DNA of 64,000 nt from Amycolatopsis dendrobii (GTDB lineage: Bacteria; Actinomycetota; Actinomycetes; Mycobacteriales; Pseudonocardiaceae). The stretch spans positions 1 to 64,000 of the forward strand of contig NZ_JACGZW010000016.1 in assembly GCF_014145675.1 (NCBI RefSeq), in the 5' to 3' direction. The notes beneath the pieces were generated by a model that was not told the origin of the DNA, ran no database searches, and saw nothing but the letters and a program-made list of their open reading frames with translations. Shown here in pieces: positions 41,307-51,058 of this stretch (within the stretch, counting starts at the first letter, position 1; each line of letters begins with the position of its first letter). The position numbers were made by a program, and so were the translations under genes.

Positions 41307-43744
41307 TGACTGCCACGATCGAGCCTGAGGTAGGAAAGTCCCGGCGCCGCAAGGAAGACGAGCGGCTGATCACCGGGCGTACCCGGTGGACGGACAACAT
41401 CGCGTTGCCGGGGATGCTGCATCTCGCGGTGCTGCGGAGTCCGCTGGCGCACGCGAAGATCGTTTCGATCGACACGTCCGCGGCGAAGGAATCCGCGGGA
41501 GTCGTTGCCGTCTATACCGCTGCAGATCTTGATCCCGAGGGGGCGATCGGCATGCCTTGTGCGTGGCCGATCACGCCGGACATGGCTGCGCCGCGGCGTC
41601 CAGTGCTGGCATCGGATCGGGTGAATTTCGCTGGCGAGGGCGTGGCGGTGGTGGTCGCGCGGTCGGCGGCGGAGGCGCATGACGCGCTCGAGGCGATCGA
41701 GGTCGAGTACGAAGACCTGCCGCCGGTGCTTGACCTGGAAGCAGCGCTCGCCGAAGACGCGCCGCTGGTGCACGAGGAGCTGGGCAGCAACAAGAACGCC
41801 TTCTGGGTGTTCGATTCGGCCGAGGCCGGAACCGGTGGCAATGTCGAGGAGGCACTGTCCTCTTCGGAGGTGGTGCTGAAGCGGCGGTTCCGTCAGCAGC
41901 GGCTCGTGCCCGCGTTCATGGAGCCGCGCGCGTGCGTGGTCGATCCGACCGGCGCTCAGCTCACCATGTGGTCGGCCACCCAGGTGCCGCACATTCTGCG
42001 CGTGATGTCCGCGCTGACGCTGGGCATCCCGGAGCACAAGCTGCGCGTGATCGCGCCGGACGTCGGCGGCGGGTTCGGCGGCAAGATCGGCGTGCTGCCC
42101 GAGGAAATGATGACCGTGCTCGTCGCGAACAAGCTCGGCAAGCCGGTGAAGTGGAACGAATCCCGGTCCGAGACGATGCTCGCCGCGCACCACGGCCGCG
42201 ACCAGATCCAGGACATCACGATCTCGGCGAAGGCCGACGGCACGGTCACCGGGCTCAAGGTCGAACTGCTCGCCAACCTCGGCGCGTACAACGGCCTGGT
42301 CGGGCCGGGCGTGCCGATCCTCGGCGCGTTCATGTTCAACGCGATCTACAAGATCCCGGCCTACCACTTCGCCTGCACCAACGTGTTCACCACGACCACG
42401 CTCACCGACGCCTACCGCGGAGCGGGCCGTCCGGAAGCGACGTTCGCGATCGAGCGGATCATGGACGAGCTGGCCGACGAGCTGGGCATGGACCCGGTGG
42501 AGCTGCGCGAGAAGAACTGGATCAAGCACGAGGAATTCCCGTTCACCACGGTCTGCGGGCTCACCTACGACTCCGGCAACTACGAGGCCGCGACCGAGAA
42601 GGCGAAGGAGCTCTTCGGCTACGACGCGCTGCGCCGCGAGCAGAAGGAACGCCGCGAGGCGAACGATCCGGTGCAGCTCGGCATCGGGATCTCGACGTTC
42701 ACCGAGATGTGCGGGCTCGCGCCGTCGCGGGTGCTGGGTTCGCTCGACTACGGTGCCGGCGGCTGGGAGTACGCGTCGCTGCGGATGCTGCCGACCGGCA
42801 AGGTCGAGGTCACGACGGGTGCGTCGGCGCACGGCCAGGGGCACGAGACGGCGTGGAGCCAGATCGTGGCCGACCAGCTCGGGGTGTCCTTCGAGGACGT
42901 CGAGGTGCTGCACGGCGACACGCAGTCCTCGCACAAGGGCCTCGACACGTACGGTTCGCGCTCGCTGGTCGTCGGCGGCATCGCGATCGTCAAGGCGGCG
43001 GAGAAGGTGGTCGCGAAGGCGAAGCCGATCGCCGCGCATCTGCTGGAGTGTTCGGAGGACGATCTCGAGTTCTCCGGCGGCAAGTTCACCGTGAAGGGCA
43101 CGGATTCGTCGACGACGATCCAGGACATCGCGCTCGCCGTGTTCGCCGCGCACAACCTGCCGGACGGCGTCGAACCGTCGCTCGATTCCGATGCCACCTT
43201 CGACCCGGAGAACTTCTCCTTCCCGCACGGCACTCACCTGTGCGCGGCCGAAGTGGACACTGAAACGGGCCAGGTGAAACTGCGTTCGTACGTCTGCGTG
43301 GACGATGTCGGCAAGGTGGTCAATCCGCTGATCGTGGAAGGCCAGGTGCACGGCGGGCTCGCGCAGGGCATCGCGCAGGCGTTGTTCGAGGAGGCCGTGC
43401 ACGACGAGAGCGGCACGCTCACCACGGGCACGTTCGCCGACTACCTGCTGCCCTCGGCGGCCGACCTGCCGTCGTTCACCACGGACCGCACGGAGACGCC
43501 GTCGACCACGAACCCGTTGGGAGCCAAGGGCGTCGGCGAGGCGGGCACGATCGCCTCTACGCCCGCCGTGGTCAACGCGGTGGTCGACGCGGTGCGCCAG
43601 TTCGGGGTGAACGACATCGAAATGCCGCTCACGCCGATGCGCGTGTGGAACGCGGTGCGCAACGGCACCGCGAACGCCGGTGGCCCCGGCGGCGAGGCCG
43701 GCGGCGGCCTCGGTTCGATCGACGCTTCCGGAGGTGCCCAGTGA
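41306..43744 (+). CDS. Molybdenum hydroxylase large subunit, form II CO dehydrogenase-like
   Basis: 812 aa. The active-site loop near residue 369 reads AYRGAGR, the signature of form II (CoxL-like) enzymes; true form I CO dehydrogenases have AYXCSFR with the copper-binding cysteine. Other landmarks are GRTRWTDNI, GGGFGGK for the cofactor, GQGHETAWSQIVAD and the proton-abstracting Glu in KGVGEAGT. The physiological substrate of form II enzymes is unsettled and may be an aldehyde, purine or aromatic heterocycle rather than CO. Two ATGs (41303, 41306) overlap the small-subunit stop. Confidence 0.93.
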
Positions 43745-44595
43745 TTCCGGCTCCGTTCGACTACGTCGCTCCGTCCACGGTGGACGAAGCCGTCCAGGCC
43801 CTCGCCGAGGCGGGCGAGGACGCCAAGGTGCTGGCGGGCGGGCAAAGCCTGCTGCCGGTGCTGCGGATGCGGCTCGCCGCGCCGACCACGCTGGTCGACC
43901 TCGGGAAAATCGCCGAAATGCGCGGCGTGCGCGAGGACGGCGACGCGCTCGTGGTCGGTGCGATGACGACGCACTACGACGTCCAGCGCGATCCGTTGAT
44001 CGCCGAGCACGCCGCGCTGGTGAAGGAGGCGACCGACACTGTCGCGGATCCGCAGGTGCGCCACCGCGGCACGTTCGGCGGTGCGATCGCGCACGCGGAC
44101 CCGGCTGGCGACCTGCTGGCTCCGGTGCTCGCGCTGGACGGCGAGCTGGTGCTGGCCGGGCTGAACGCGCGGCGCACAGTGTCCGCGGCGGAGTTCTTCC
44201 AGGACTACTTCACCACCGCACTGGCCCCGGACGAACTGCTCGTCGAGGTGCGGCTGCCCAAGCACACCGGCTGGCGGGCGCACTACGAGAAATTCAACCG
44301 GGTCGCCCAAGCCTGGTCGATGTGCGCGGTGGCGGCCACCGTGCGCACCGAGGGCGGCGTGATCGAGGAAGCCAGGGTGGCGCTCACGAACATGGGCGCG
44401 ACCCCGGTCCGGGCGACCGGGGTGGAGCAGGCGTTGCTCGGCGCGCAGGCCACCGCGGAAACCATCAAGGCGGCCGCCGCGCACGCGGCCGAGGGCACCA
44501 ACCCGGTCGCGGACGGCAATTCCGACGTCGAATACCGCCAGCACCTCGCGCGGGTGCTGACCGGGCGTGCCGTCGCGGCGGCGGTGGGCGCCTGA
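43741..44595 (+). CDS. Molybdenum hydroxylase medium (FAD) subunit, CoxM type
   Basis: 284 aa with the FAD-binding motifs AGGQSLLPVLRMR and TFGGAIAHADPAGDL, and the C-terminal CODH FAD-binding domain. It accepts electrons from the [2Fe-2S] subunit and delivers them to the final acceptor. The GTG overlaps the large-subunit stop. A perfect 47-nt palindrome begins 11 nt after its stop codon and likely ends or attenuates the transcript before coxG. Confidence 0.94.
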   Translation: MIPAPFDYVAPSTVDEAVQALAEAGEDAKVLAGGQSLLPVLRMRLAAPTTLVDLGKIAEMRGVREDGDALVVGAMTTHYDVQRDPLIAEHAALVKEATDTVADPQVRHRGTFGGAIAHADPAGDLLAPVLALDGELVLAGLNARRTVSAAEFFQDYFTTALAPDELLVEVRLPKHTGWRAHYEKFNRVAQAWSMCAVAATVRTEGGVIEEARVALTNMGATPVRATGVEQALLGAQATAETIKAAAAHAAEGTNPVADGNSDVEYRQHLARVLTGRAVAAAVGA

Positions 44596-44606
44596 GCCGG
44601 CCGGCC

Positions 44607-44653
44607 GTGAAGGACTCCTTGGGGGAATCAGATTCCCCCAAGGAGTCCTTCAC
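44607..44653. repeat. 47-nt hairpin repeat, copy 2 (perfect palindrome)
   Basis: Arms of 23 nt beginning GTGAAGGACTCC are fully complementary around a single A. Same family as 1564-1610 and 60633-60679. It lies between coxM and coxG, where it would attenuate coxG expression or protect the upstream mRNA. Confidence 0.88.
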
Positions 44654-44729
44654 GACAACGCTCCCCGGGAGACGGCCGTAAGGTGGACGGCAACGGCTCG
44701 AAGCAGTGTGCAGGAGAGGAGGTCGGCCC

Positions 44730-45461
44730 GTGCGGCTCGACCACGAATTCACCGTCCCCGCCCCGATCGGGGAGGTCTGGCAGGCCGTCATCGACCCGGA
44801 GCGGGTCGCCCCGTGCATGCCGGGCGCCTCGCTCACCAAGGTGGAGGGGGACACCTTCGCGGGCACGGTGAAGGTCAAGCTGGGGCCGATTTCGCTGCTG
44901 TACAAGGGAACCGGCGAGTTCCTGGAGAAGGACGAGGCGGCGCGCAAGGTCGTCATCAAGGCGTCCGGCAAGGACTCCCGCGGCGGCGGCACCGCGGCCG
45001 CGACGGTCACCCTCACGCTCACCGAGCGCGACGGCGGCACGCACGGCGCGGTGGCCACCGACCTGGCGATCACCGGACGTCCGGCGCAGTTCGGCCGCGG
45101 CCTGATCTCCGAGGTGGGCGGCAAGATCCTCGACACCTTCGCGGGGAACCTCGCGGCGTCGCTGGAGACCCCGGCCGAAGCGGCTCCGGAAGAGAAAGCC
45201 GCTGAGGTGCCCGCGGCCAAGGGGAAGCACGCCGCCGCGGACGAACCGGTCGCCGCCGAAAAGCCCGCGGCCGAGCCGGTCGCCGAGGAGAAGCCGCATC
45301 TGCGGAGCGTTCCGGCGGGCGGTTCGACCGGCGAGACCGAGGCGATCGACCTGCTCGACTACGCCGGTCAGTCCGTCGCGAAGCGGCTGGCTCCGGTGGC
45401 CGCGGGCGCGGTCGTGCTGCTGATCGTGCTGGCCATCGTGCGGAAGCTGCGCCGCCGCTGA
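44730..45461 (+). CDS. CoxG-like SRPBCC protein with C-terminal membrane anchor
   Basis: 243 aa. Residues 1-150 form a START/SRPBCC carbon monoxide dehydrogenase subunit G domain (LDHEFTVPAPIGEVWQAVIDPERVAPCMPGA, then TGRPAQFGRGLISEVGGKIL). An Ala/Glu/Lys/Pro-rich linker (about 155-200) leads to a final hydrophobic helix, VAAGAVVLLIVLAIV, followed by KLRRR. CoxG anchors the hydroxylase to the cytoplasmic face of the membrane; the tail and linker fit that role. The GTG is preceded by GAGGAGG. Confidence 0.9.
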   Translation: MRLDHEFTVPAPIGEVWQAVIDPERVAPCMPGASLTKVEGDTFAGTVKVKLGPISLLYKGTGEFLEKDEAARKVVIKASGKDSRGGGTAAATVTLTLTERDGGTHGAVATDLAITGRPAQFGRGLISEVGGKILDTFAGNLAASLETPAEAAPEEKAAEVPAAKGKHAAADEPVAAEKPAAEPVAEEKPHLRSVPAGGSTGETEAIDLLDYAGQSVAKRLAPVAAGAVVLLIVLAIVRKLRRR

Positions 45462-45603
45462 CCCGGAGGTTGCCCGCCCGCTCTACCCAGAGCGTGCCCG
45501 GTGGGCAGTTCGCGGGGTGAGTTTTCGCTCGGTTCGGCTAGCTGCGGAGCGGACCCGCTACCCTGGGCAACTTCCGTAGGCCGAATTTCGCGTGGGGGCG
45601 CCC

Positions 45604-46893
45604 GTGACGCAGGCACCTGTCCCCATCGGGGTGCGCGGCGCGGTGACGGCCTGGCGAGGCTGGCCGCCGCGCTGGGCGATGTGGGCGGTCGCGCGGCGGC
45701 GATGGATCGGCTACGCGATGGCGTGCGAGGCCGTCGCCGCGGTGCTCACGGTGACGGGCCTCGCGACCGGGTTCGGCGGGCCGGTGCAGTTCAGTTCGTT
45801 CGGCGTGCTCGCCGGGCTCGGCATCGCGCAGGCCGAAATGTCGCGGCGGATCGAGCGGCTGCGGCGGTGGATGAGCGGCCAGACGCACATCAACGTCACG
45901 TCCGTCTGGTATCTCGCCGGCGCGTTCTTGCTTCCGCCCGCTTGGGTCGCGTTGCTGGCGTTGGTGCTGTACCTGCATCTGTGGCTGCGAGTGTGGCGAC
46001 ACGTGCGTACGCGGCCCGCGCATCGCTTCGCGGCGAGTACCGCGTGGGCGATGCTGTCGTGCTTCGCGGCGTCTGCGGTGTTGACCATCGGCGGTCTGGA
46101 TCAAGCACGGCTCGACACCGCGTACGGCGTCCTTGCGCTTGTACTGGCAGCAGCTGTTTTTGAACTGGTGAACGTCGTGCTCGTGGCGACGGGCATCTAC
46201 CTGTACACGAACAGTCGCTCGCCCGCGGACCTCATCGGCACCTGGGAGGACAACGCCTTCGAGCTGGCGACGCTGTGTCTCGGCGGGCTCGCTGCGCTGG
46301 CGTTCGTCCATCAGCCGGTGCTGGTGGTGTTCGTGCTGCCGCCGTTGCTGTTGCTGCACCGCTATCTGCTGCTGAAGCAGCAGTTGCAGGTGGCGGTCGT
46401 GACCGACGAGAAGACCGGGCTGCTCAACACCGCGGGCTGGCACGAACTGGCGACCAGCGAATTCACCCGGGCCCGGCGGCGCGGGGCAGGCAGCGGGTTC
46501 GCCGTGCTGATGATCGATCTAGACCACTTCAAGCGCATCAACGACACGTACGGTCACCTCACCGGCGACGAGGTGCTGGCCGCGGTCGCCGTGGCGATCG
46601 AGGCTTCGGTGCGGCAAAGCGACACCGTCGGCCGGTTCGGCGGCGAGGAATTCGTGGTCCTGCTGCCCGCGACCGGCGACACGGACGTGCTCGGGATCGC
46701 CGAACGGGTGCGGGTAGCGGTGGGGGAGCTGACCGTCGCGGTGGGAGGTCCGCTGCGGATCAGCGGACTCTCCGTGTCCGTCGGGGTCGCGTGTTATCCG
46801 CAGGCGGGCACCACGCTCGACGAGGTGCTGCGGTCGGCCGACGCCGCGCTGTACCGGGCGAAGGACGGCGGCCGGAACCGCGTGGCGGTCTGA
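45604..46893 (+). CDS. Membrane-bound diguanylate cyclase (GGDEF)
   Basis: 429 aa. About six hydrophobic helices (residues of about 30-260) precede a cytoplasmic GGDEF domain: DEKTGLLNTAGWHELA, MIDLDHFKRINDTYGHLTGD, and the catalytic GGEEF. Five residues before GGEEF is RQSD, an intact RxxD inhibitory site, so product inhibition by c-di-GMP is expected. It makes c-di-GMP, which controls development in actinomycetes. Start is GTG at 45604 (GGGGG upstream) or 45592. Single gene; no EAL domain nearby. Confidence 0.93.
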   Translation: MTQAPVPIGVRGAVTAWRGWPPRWAMWAVARRRWIGYAMACEAVAAVLTVTGLATGFGGPVQFSSFGVLAGLGIAQAEMSRRIERLRRWMSGQTHINVTSVWYLAGAFLLPPAWVALLALVLYLHLWLRVWRHVRTRPAHRFAASTAWAMLSCFAASAVLTIGGLDQARLDTAYGVLALVLAAAVFELVNVVLVATGIYLYTNSRSPADLIGTWEDNAFELATLCLGGLAALAFVHQPVLVVFVLPPLLLLHRYLLLKQQLQVAVVTDEKTGLLNTAGWHELATSEFTRARRRGAGSGFAVLMIDLDHFKRINDTYGHLTGDEVLAAVAVAIEASVRQSDTVGRFGGEEFVVLLPATGDTDVLGIAERVRVAVGELTVAVGGPLRISGLSVSVGVACYPQAGTTLDEVLRSADAALYRAKDGGRNRVAV

Positions 46894-46931
46894 GCCGGAA
46901 ATACCGGGCGCGGTCAATTGTTGAACGTTGT

Positions 46932-47987
46932 ATGAGCACTGCGGATCACGAGACCGACGTCGTGGTGATCGGGGCCGGGCAGGCCGGACTGTCGGCGGCG
47001 TATCACCTGCGCCGGGCCGGATTCGCCAACGAACGCGGGTTCGTCGTGCTCGACCACGGCAAACGCGCGGGCGGGGCGTGGCAGTACCGGTGGCCGTCGC
47101 TGGTGGTCGGGAAGGTGCACGGGATCCACGACCTGCCGGGGATGGCGTTCGGGACCCCGGATCCGGCGCGTCCGGCGAGCGAGGCCGTGTCGGAGTACTT
47201 CGGGCGCTTCGAGAAGACATATGACTTGCCGGTGCACCGTCCGGTCGACGTGACCGCGGTGCGGCGCGCGGGGGAGCGGCTGGTGGTCGAATCGCCTGCG
47301 GAGACGTGGGCGGCGCGCGCGGTGATCAGCGCGACCGGGACCTGGGACCGGCCGTTCTGGCCGCGCTACCCCGGCACCTTCGCCGGACGGCAGCTGCACA
47401 CGGCGGATTACCGCGGCGCGGAGGAATTTCGCGGCCAGCGGGTCGTGGTCGTCGGCGGCGGGACGTCGGCGGTGCAGTTGCTGATGGAGATCGGTCCGGT
47501 CGCCCGTTCGACGGTGTGGGTGACGCGGCGTCCGCCGGTCTGGCGCGAGGAAGAGTTCAGCGAGGACTGGGGACGGATGGCGGTGGCGAAGGTCGACCAG
47601 CGGGTGCGGGCCGGGCTGCCGCCGGAGAGCGTGGTGAGCGTGACGGACCTGCCGGTGACGCCGCAGGTCCTGGCGGGCCGGGAAGCGGGCTATCTCGACC
47701 GGCGGCCGATGTTCTCGCGCTTGGTTCCCGACGGGGTCGTCTGGGAGGACGGCAGTTTCGAGCCCGCGGACACGATCCTGTGGGCGACCGGGTTCCGGGC
47801 CTCGATCGACCACCTGGCTCCGCTGCACCTGCGGACGTCCGGCGGCGGGATCCGGATGGACGGGACTCGCGTGGTCGCGGAGCCTCGGCTGCATCTGGTC
47901 GGGTACGGGCCTTCGGCCAGCACGGTGGGGGCGAACCGGGCCGGGCGCGCCGCGGTGCAGGAAGTGCGGCGGCTGCTGGAGGTTTGA
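46932..47987 (+). CDS. Flavin-dependent monooxygenase-like oxidoreductase
   Basis: 351 aa. FAD motif VVVIGAGQAGLSAAYHLRRAG at the N-terminus and NADP motif VVVVGGGTSAVQLLMEIG near residue 170, with ATG in ILWATGFRAS closing the fold. This is the flavin-containing monooxygenase/YhdJ-type group, oxidising N, S or ketone substrates; substrate unknown. No Shine-Dalgarno sequence precedes the ATG, so it may be leaderless. No partner genes are close. Confidence 0.85.
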   Translation: MSTADHETDVVVIGAGQAGLSAAYHLRRAGFANERGFVVLDHGKRAGGAWQYRWPSLVVGKVHGIHDLPGMAFGTPDPARPASEAVSEYFGRFEKTYDLPVHRPVDVTAVRRAGERLVVESPAETWAARAVISATGTWDRPFWPRYPGTFAGRQLHTADYRGAEEFRGQRVVVVGGGTSAVQLLMEIGPVARSTVWVTRRPPVWREEEFSEDWGRMAVAKVDQRVRAGLPPESVVSVTDLPVTPQVLAGREAGYLDRRPMFSRLVPDGVVWEDGSFEPADTILWATGFRASIDHLAPLHLRTSGGGIRMDGTRVVAEPRLHLVGYGPSASTVGANRAGRAAVQEVRRLLEV

Positions 47988-48085
47988 GGTCCGGGAGGCC
48001 GTGTTCCGCTGATCGGGCGGTCTTGATCGTTTCACGTCCGTTCCGGGCTTGTCGGGAGAAACCGGGCCCGCTACTCTGCGGTTTA

Positions 48086-48104
48086 GTTAGGAAACTTTCT
48101 TAAC
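48086..48104. promoter_or_regulatory. Dyad upstream of the secreted phosphatase gene
   Basis: GTTAGGAAACTTTCTTAAC is a near-perfect 19-bp dyad around GAAA-C-TTTC, 65 nt before the start codon. Similar TTAGGAAAnTTTCCTAA elements are familiar to me from promoters of secreted hydrolases in actinomycetes; the regulator (ROK type is one candidate) is not in this window. Confidence 0.6.
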
Positions 48105-48169
48105 GCAACGAGACGCCGCAGAACCGTAACGCCGCCGCCCTGTTCCCGTCCGGCCCGAAGGAGTGCGAC

Positions 48170-49813
48170 GTGTCCTCGTCCCGTGTCCGAAGTCTCGCCC
48201 GGTTCGCCTTGCCGGCGGCCGCGGTGGTGCTGCTGCCCGCCGCGGTCTCGCCCGCGCGCGACGCCCACGCGGCTGCCGCCGATGTGCTGCTGTCGCAGGG
48301 AAAACCCGTCAGCACGTCCACGCTCGAGACGTCCACGTTGAGCGGCGAGAACGCCGTCGACGGGAATCTCAAGACCCGCTGGGCCAGTGCGGTCAGCGCC
48401 GACGCGCAGTGGCTGCGCGTCGATCTCGGGCAGGCCGCCACGATCCACCGGGTGAAGCTGAACTGGGAAGCGGCTTACGCCAAGAAGTACCGCATCGAGA
48501 TCTCCGACGACGGCGAAAACTTCAAGCCGATCGCGACGGTCACCAACGGCGACGGCGGCTCCGACGACCTCACCGGGTTGTCCGGGCACGGCCGGTTCCT
48601 GCGTTTCGTCGGCACCGAGCGAGCCACGAAGTACGGCTACTCGCTGTGGGAGCTTCAGGCGTACGGCACGCCGGACTCGTCCGGTGACACGCAGGCGCCC
48701 ACTGCTCCGTCGAACCTCGCCGCGGGCGAGATCGGTGCGAACAGTGTCGGGTTGACCTGGGCCGCGGCGACGGACAACGTCGGCGTCAGCGGGTACGAAG
48801 TGCTGCGGGACGGCAAGTCCGTCGCCACCAGCACGAGCACGTCCTACACCGACAACGGCCTTTCGCCGGACACCGACTACACCTACACCGTCCGGGCGAA
48901 GGATGCCGCCGGAAACGCTTCGCCGGCCAGCAGTGCGGTCAAGGTGCACACGAAGCCGGGGACCGCCGGCAACACGTTCGTCCTCGCCGCGGCCGGCGAC
49001 ATCGCCGAGCAGTGCACCGCCAGCAGCTCCAGCTGCATCCACCCGAAGACCGCGAAGCTCGTCCAGTCGATGAACCCCGCCGCGGTGATCACCATGGGGG
49101 ACAACCAGTACGACGCCGAGGACACCGGTCTGACGCTGCAGAACTTCAAGGACTACTACGACAAGACCTGGGGCAAGTTCAAGAGCATCACGCACCCGAT
49201 CCCCGGCAACCACGAGACCTACGACGACAACAAGCCGTTCGAGGCCTACGAGCAGTACTTCGGCAAGATCGCCACCCCGAACGGGAAGCGTTACTACAGC
49301 TGGGAAATGGGCAACTGGCACTTCATCGCCCTCGACTCCAACGGCTTCGTCGACGACAAGGACGGCGGCGAGCTCAAAGACACCGACCAGATGAACTGGA
49401 TCAAGCAGGATCTGGCGAAAAACACCAAGGGCTGCGTCGCGGCGTACTACCACCACCCGCGGTGGAGCTCCGGCGACCACGGCGACCAGCGCGGTTCGAA
49501 GCAGCTGTGGGACCTGTTCGTGCAGAACAAGGTCGACCTGATCCTCAACGGCCACGACCACCACTACGAGCGGTTCAACCAGCAGGACGCGAGCGGCAAG
49601 GCGAACCCGGACGGTCCGGTCGAGATCATCGGCGGCATGGGCGGGGCGAACCCGTACCCGGTCCACTCCGCGCACCCGACCACGGCGAAGCTGTTGAAGG
49701 ACACCTTCGGCGTGCTGAAGCTGACGATGACCGACAACACCTTCTCCGAGCAGCTGATCGGTCTCGACGGCAAGGTCCAGGACAGCAGCCCGACCTACAC
49801 CTGCCACAACTAG
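48170..49813 (+). CDS. Secreted metallophosphoesterase with CBM32 and FN3 domains
   Basis: 547 aa. A signal peptide (cleavage probably after AHA at about residue 34) is followed by an F5/8-type C (CBM32) domain (about 38-165, AVDGNLKTRWASA, WLRVDLGQ), a fibronectin type III domain (about 175-262) and a calcineurin-like phosphatase domain with AAAGDIA, ITMGDNQY, IPGNHETY, YYHHP and LNGHDHHYE. The metal-binding set is complete. It probably binds a sugar polymer outside the cell and cleaves a phosphoester on or near it. GAAGGAG precedes the GTG. An MFS gene follows after 9 nt. Confidence 0.92.
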   Translation: MSSSRVRSLARFALPAAAVVLLPAAVSPARDAHAAAADVLLSQGKPVSTSTLETSTLSGENAVDGNLKTRWASAVSADAQWLRVDLGQAATIHRVKLNWEAAYAKKYRIEISDDGENFKPIATVTNGDGGSDDLTGLSGHGRFLRFVGTERATKYGYSLWELQAYGTPDSSGDTQAPTAPSNLAAGEIGANSVGLTWAAATDNVGVSGYEVLRDGKSVATSTSTSYTDNGLSPDTDYTYTVRAKDAAGNASPASSAVKVHTKPGTAGNTFVLAAAGDIAEQCTASSSSCIHPKTAKLVQSMNPAAVITMGDNQYDAEDTGLTLQNFKDYYDKTWGKFKSITHPIPGNHETYDDNKPFEAYEQYFGKIATPNGKRYYSWEMGNWHFIALDSNGFVDDKDGGELKDTDQMNWIKQDLAKNTKGCVAAYYHHPRWSSGDHGDQRGSKQLWDLFVQNKVDLILNGHDHHYERFNQQDASGKANPDGPVEIIGGMGGANPYPVHSAHPTTAKLLKDTFGVLKLTMTDNTFSEQLIGLDGKVQDSSPTYTCHN

Positions 49814-49822
49814 GGGCCGGTC

Positions 49823-51058
49823 ATGTACATCGCGACAAGCCGTAGTTCGGACGTCGCGGCGGGCACCGAGCGCAAGTCCGGCCTGCGCCGGGTGTCGGCG
49901 AACGTCGTCGCACTCGGCGCGGTCAGCCTGGTCACCGACATCTCCTCGGAGATGGTGACCGCGGTGCTCCCGCTGTATCTGGTGCTCGGCCTCGGGCTGA
50001 ACCCGCTGCAGTTCGGCCTGCTCGACGGGCTTTACGCGGGAGCCACCGCCGTGGTCCGCGTGCTCGGCGGGCACCTGGCGGACCGGTGGCGGCGGCTCAA
50101 GGCGGTCGCCGGGTTCGGCTACGGCTTGTCCGCGGTGTGCAAGCTCGGCCTGGTCGCGGCCGGTTCGTCGGTCGCGGCGATCGGCGTGGTGCTCGCCGCC
50201 GACCGCACCGGCAAGGGGCTGCGCACGGCCCCGCGCGACGCGTTGATCTCGCTTTCCAGCGAGCCCGACACGCTCGGCCGGTCGTTCGGCGTGCACCGCG
50301 CGATGGACACTGTCGGCGCGTTCCTCGGCCCGCTCGTCGCGATGGCCGTGCTGGCGCTGAGCCTCGGCAGCTACACCTCGGTGTTCTTCACCAGTTTCTG
50401 CATCGCGGCGATCGCGGTGATGCTGCTCTTCCTGTTCGTTCGCGACCACAAGCAGGAAATCGCCGACCGGGCCGCGGTGTCCGTGCGGGCGGCGTTCGGA
50501 TTGCTGCGCGAGCGGGGTTTCCGCCGCGTGGTGGTGTGGGCGGCGCTGCTCGGGTTCGTGACGCTCGGCGATTCCTTTGTGTACCTGGTGCTTCAGCGGC
50601 GCTGGGACGTCGCGGCGACGTTCTTTCCGCTGCTGCCGCTCGGCACCGCCGGGGTGTATCTGGTGCTGGCGGTCCCGCTGGGCAAGCTGGCCGACCGGAT
50701 CGGGCGCTGGCCGGTGTTCCTCGGCGGCCACGTCGCGCTGGTCGCCGCGCTGATCGCGTTGTGCGGGCCGGTGTCCGGGTTCTGGCTCGCGGCTCTCGCT
50801 TTGGGCCTGCACGGCGTGTTCTACGCGGCTACCGACGGGGTCCTGATGGCTGCGGCCGGACCGTTGGTGCCCGCCGATCTCCGGGCGACCGGCTTGGCCG
50901 TGGTCCAAACCGGACAGGCTGCCGCTCGGATGCTTTCGTCTGTCCTCTTCGGACTCGCCTGGACGTTGTGGGATCTCCAGCCCGCGGTCCTCGTGGCGGC
51001 CGGAGCGCTCGCTGTCGTGGCGCTCGGCGCCGCTTTCGCAAGGCCGGTGCGCAAATGA
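49823..51058 (+). CDS. MFS transporter
   Basis: 411 aa, about 12 helices. The loop 2-3 motif is GGHLADRWRRLKAVAGFGYG and AADRTGKGLRTAPRDALISLSS is characteristic of a poorly studied MFS branch. The N-terminus LGAVSLVTDISSEMVTAVLPLYL also belongs to that branch. It starts 9 nt after the secreted phosphatase gene and overlaps the beta-propeller gene by 4 nt, so it may export or import the molecule released by the phosphatase; direction unknown. Confidence 0.88.
   Translation: MYIATSRSSDVAAGTERKSGLRRVSANVVALGAVSLVTDISSEMVTAVLPLYLVLGLGLNPLQFGLLDGLYAGATAVVRVLGGHLADRWRRLKAVAGFGYGLSAVCKLGLVAAGSSVAAIGVVLAADRTGKGLRTAPRDALISLSSEPDTLGRSFGVHRAMDTVGAFLGPLVAMAVLALSLGSYTSVFFTSFCIAAIAVMLLFLFVRDHKQEIADRAAVSVRAAFGLLRERGFRRVVVWAALLGFVTLGDSFVYLVLQRRWDVAATFFPLLPLGTAGVYLVLAVPLGKLADRIGRWPVFLGGHVALVAALIALCGPVSGFWLAALALGLHGVFYAATDGVLMAAAGPLVPADLRATGLAVVQTGQAAARMLSSVLFGLAWTLWDLQPAVLVAAGALAVVALGAAFARPVRK

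Noticed and set aside
44607-44653. Perfect palindrome as a transposon end or attachment site
   Set aside because: It occurs three times as isolated single copies at gene ends with no transposase or target duplication; a transcript hairpin fits better.
48083-50908. 941-codon minus-strand frame across the phosphatase and MFS genes
   Set aside because: It covers two well-supported plus-strand genes and has no recognisable domain.
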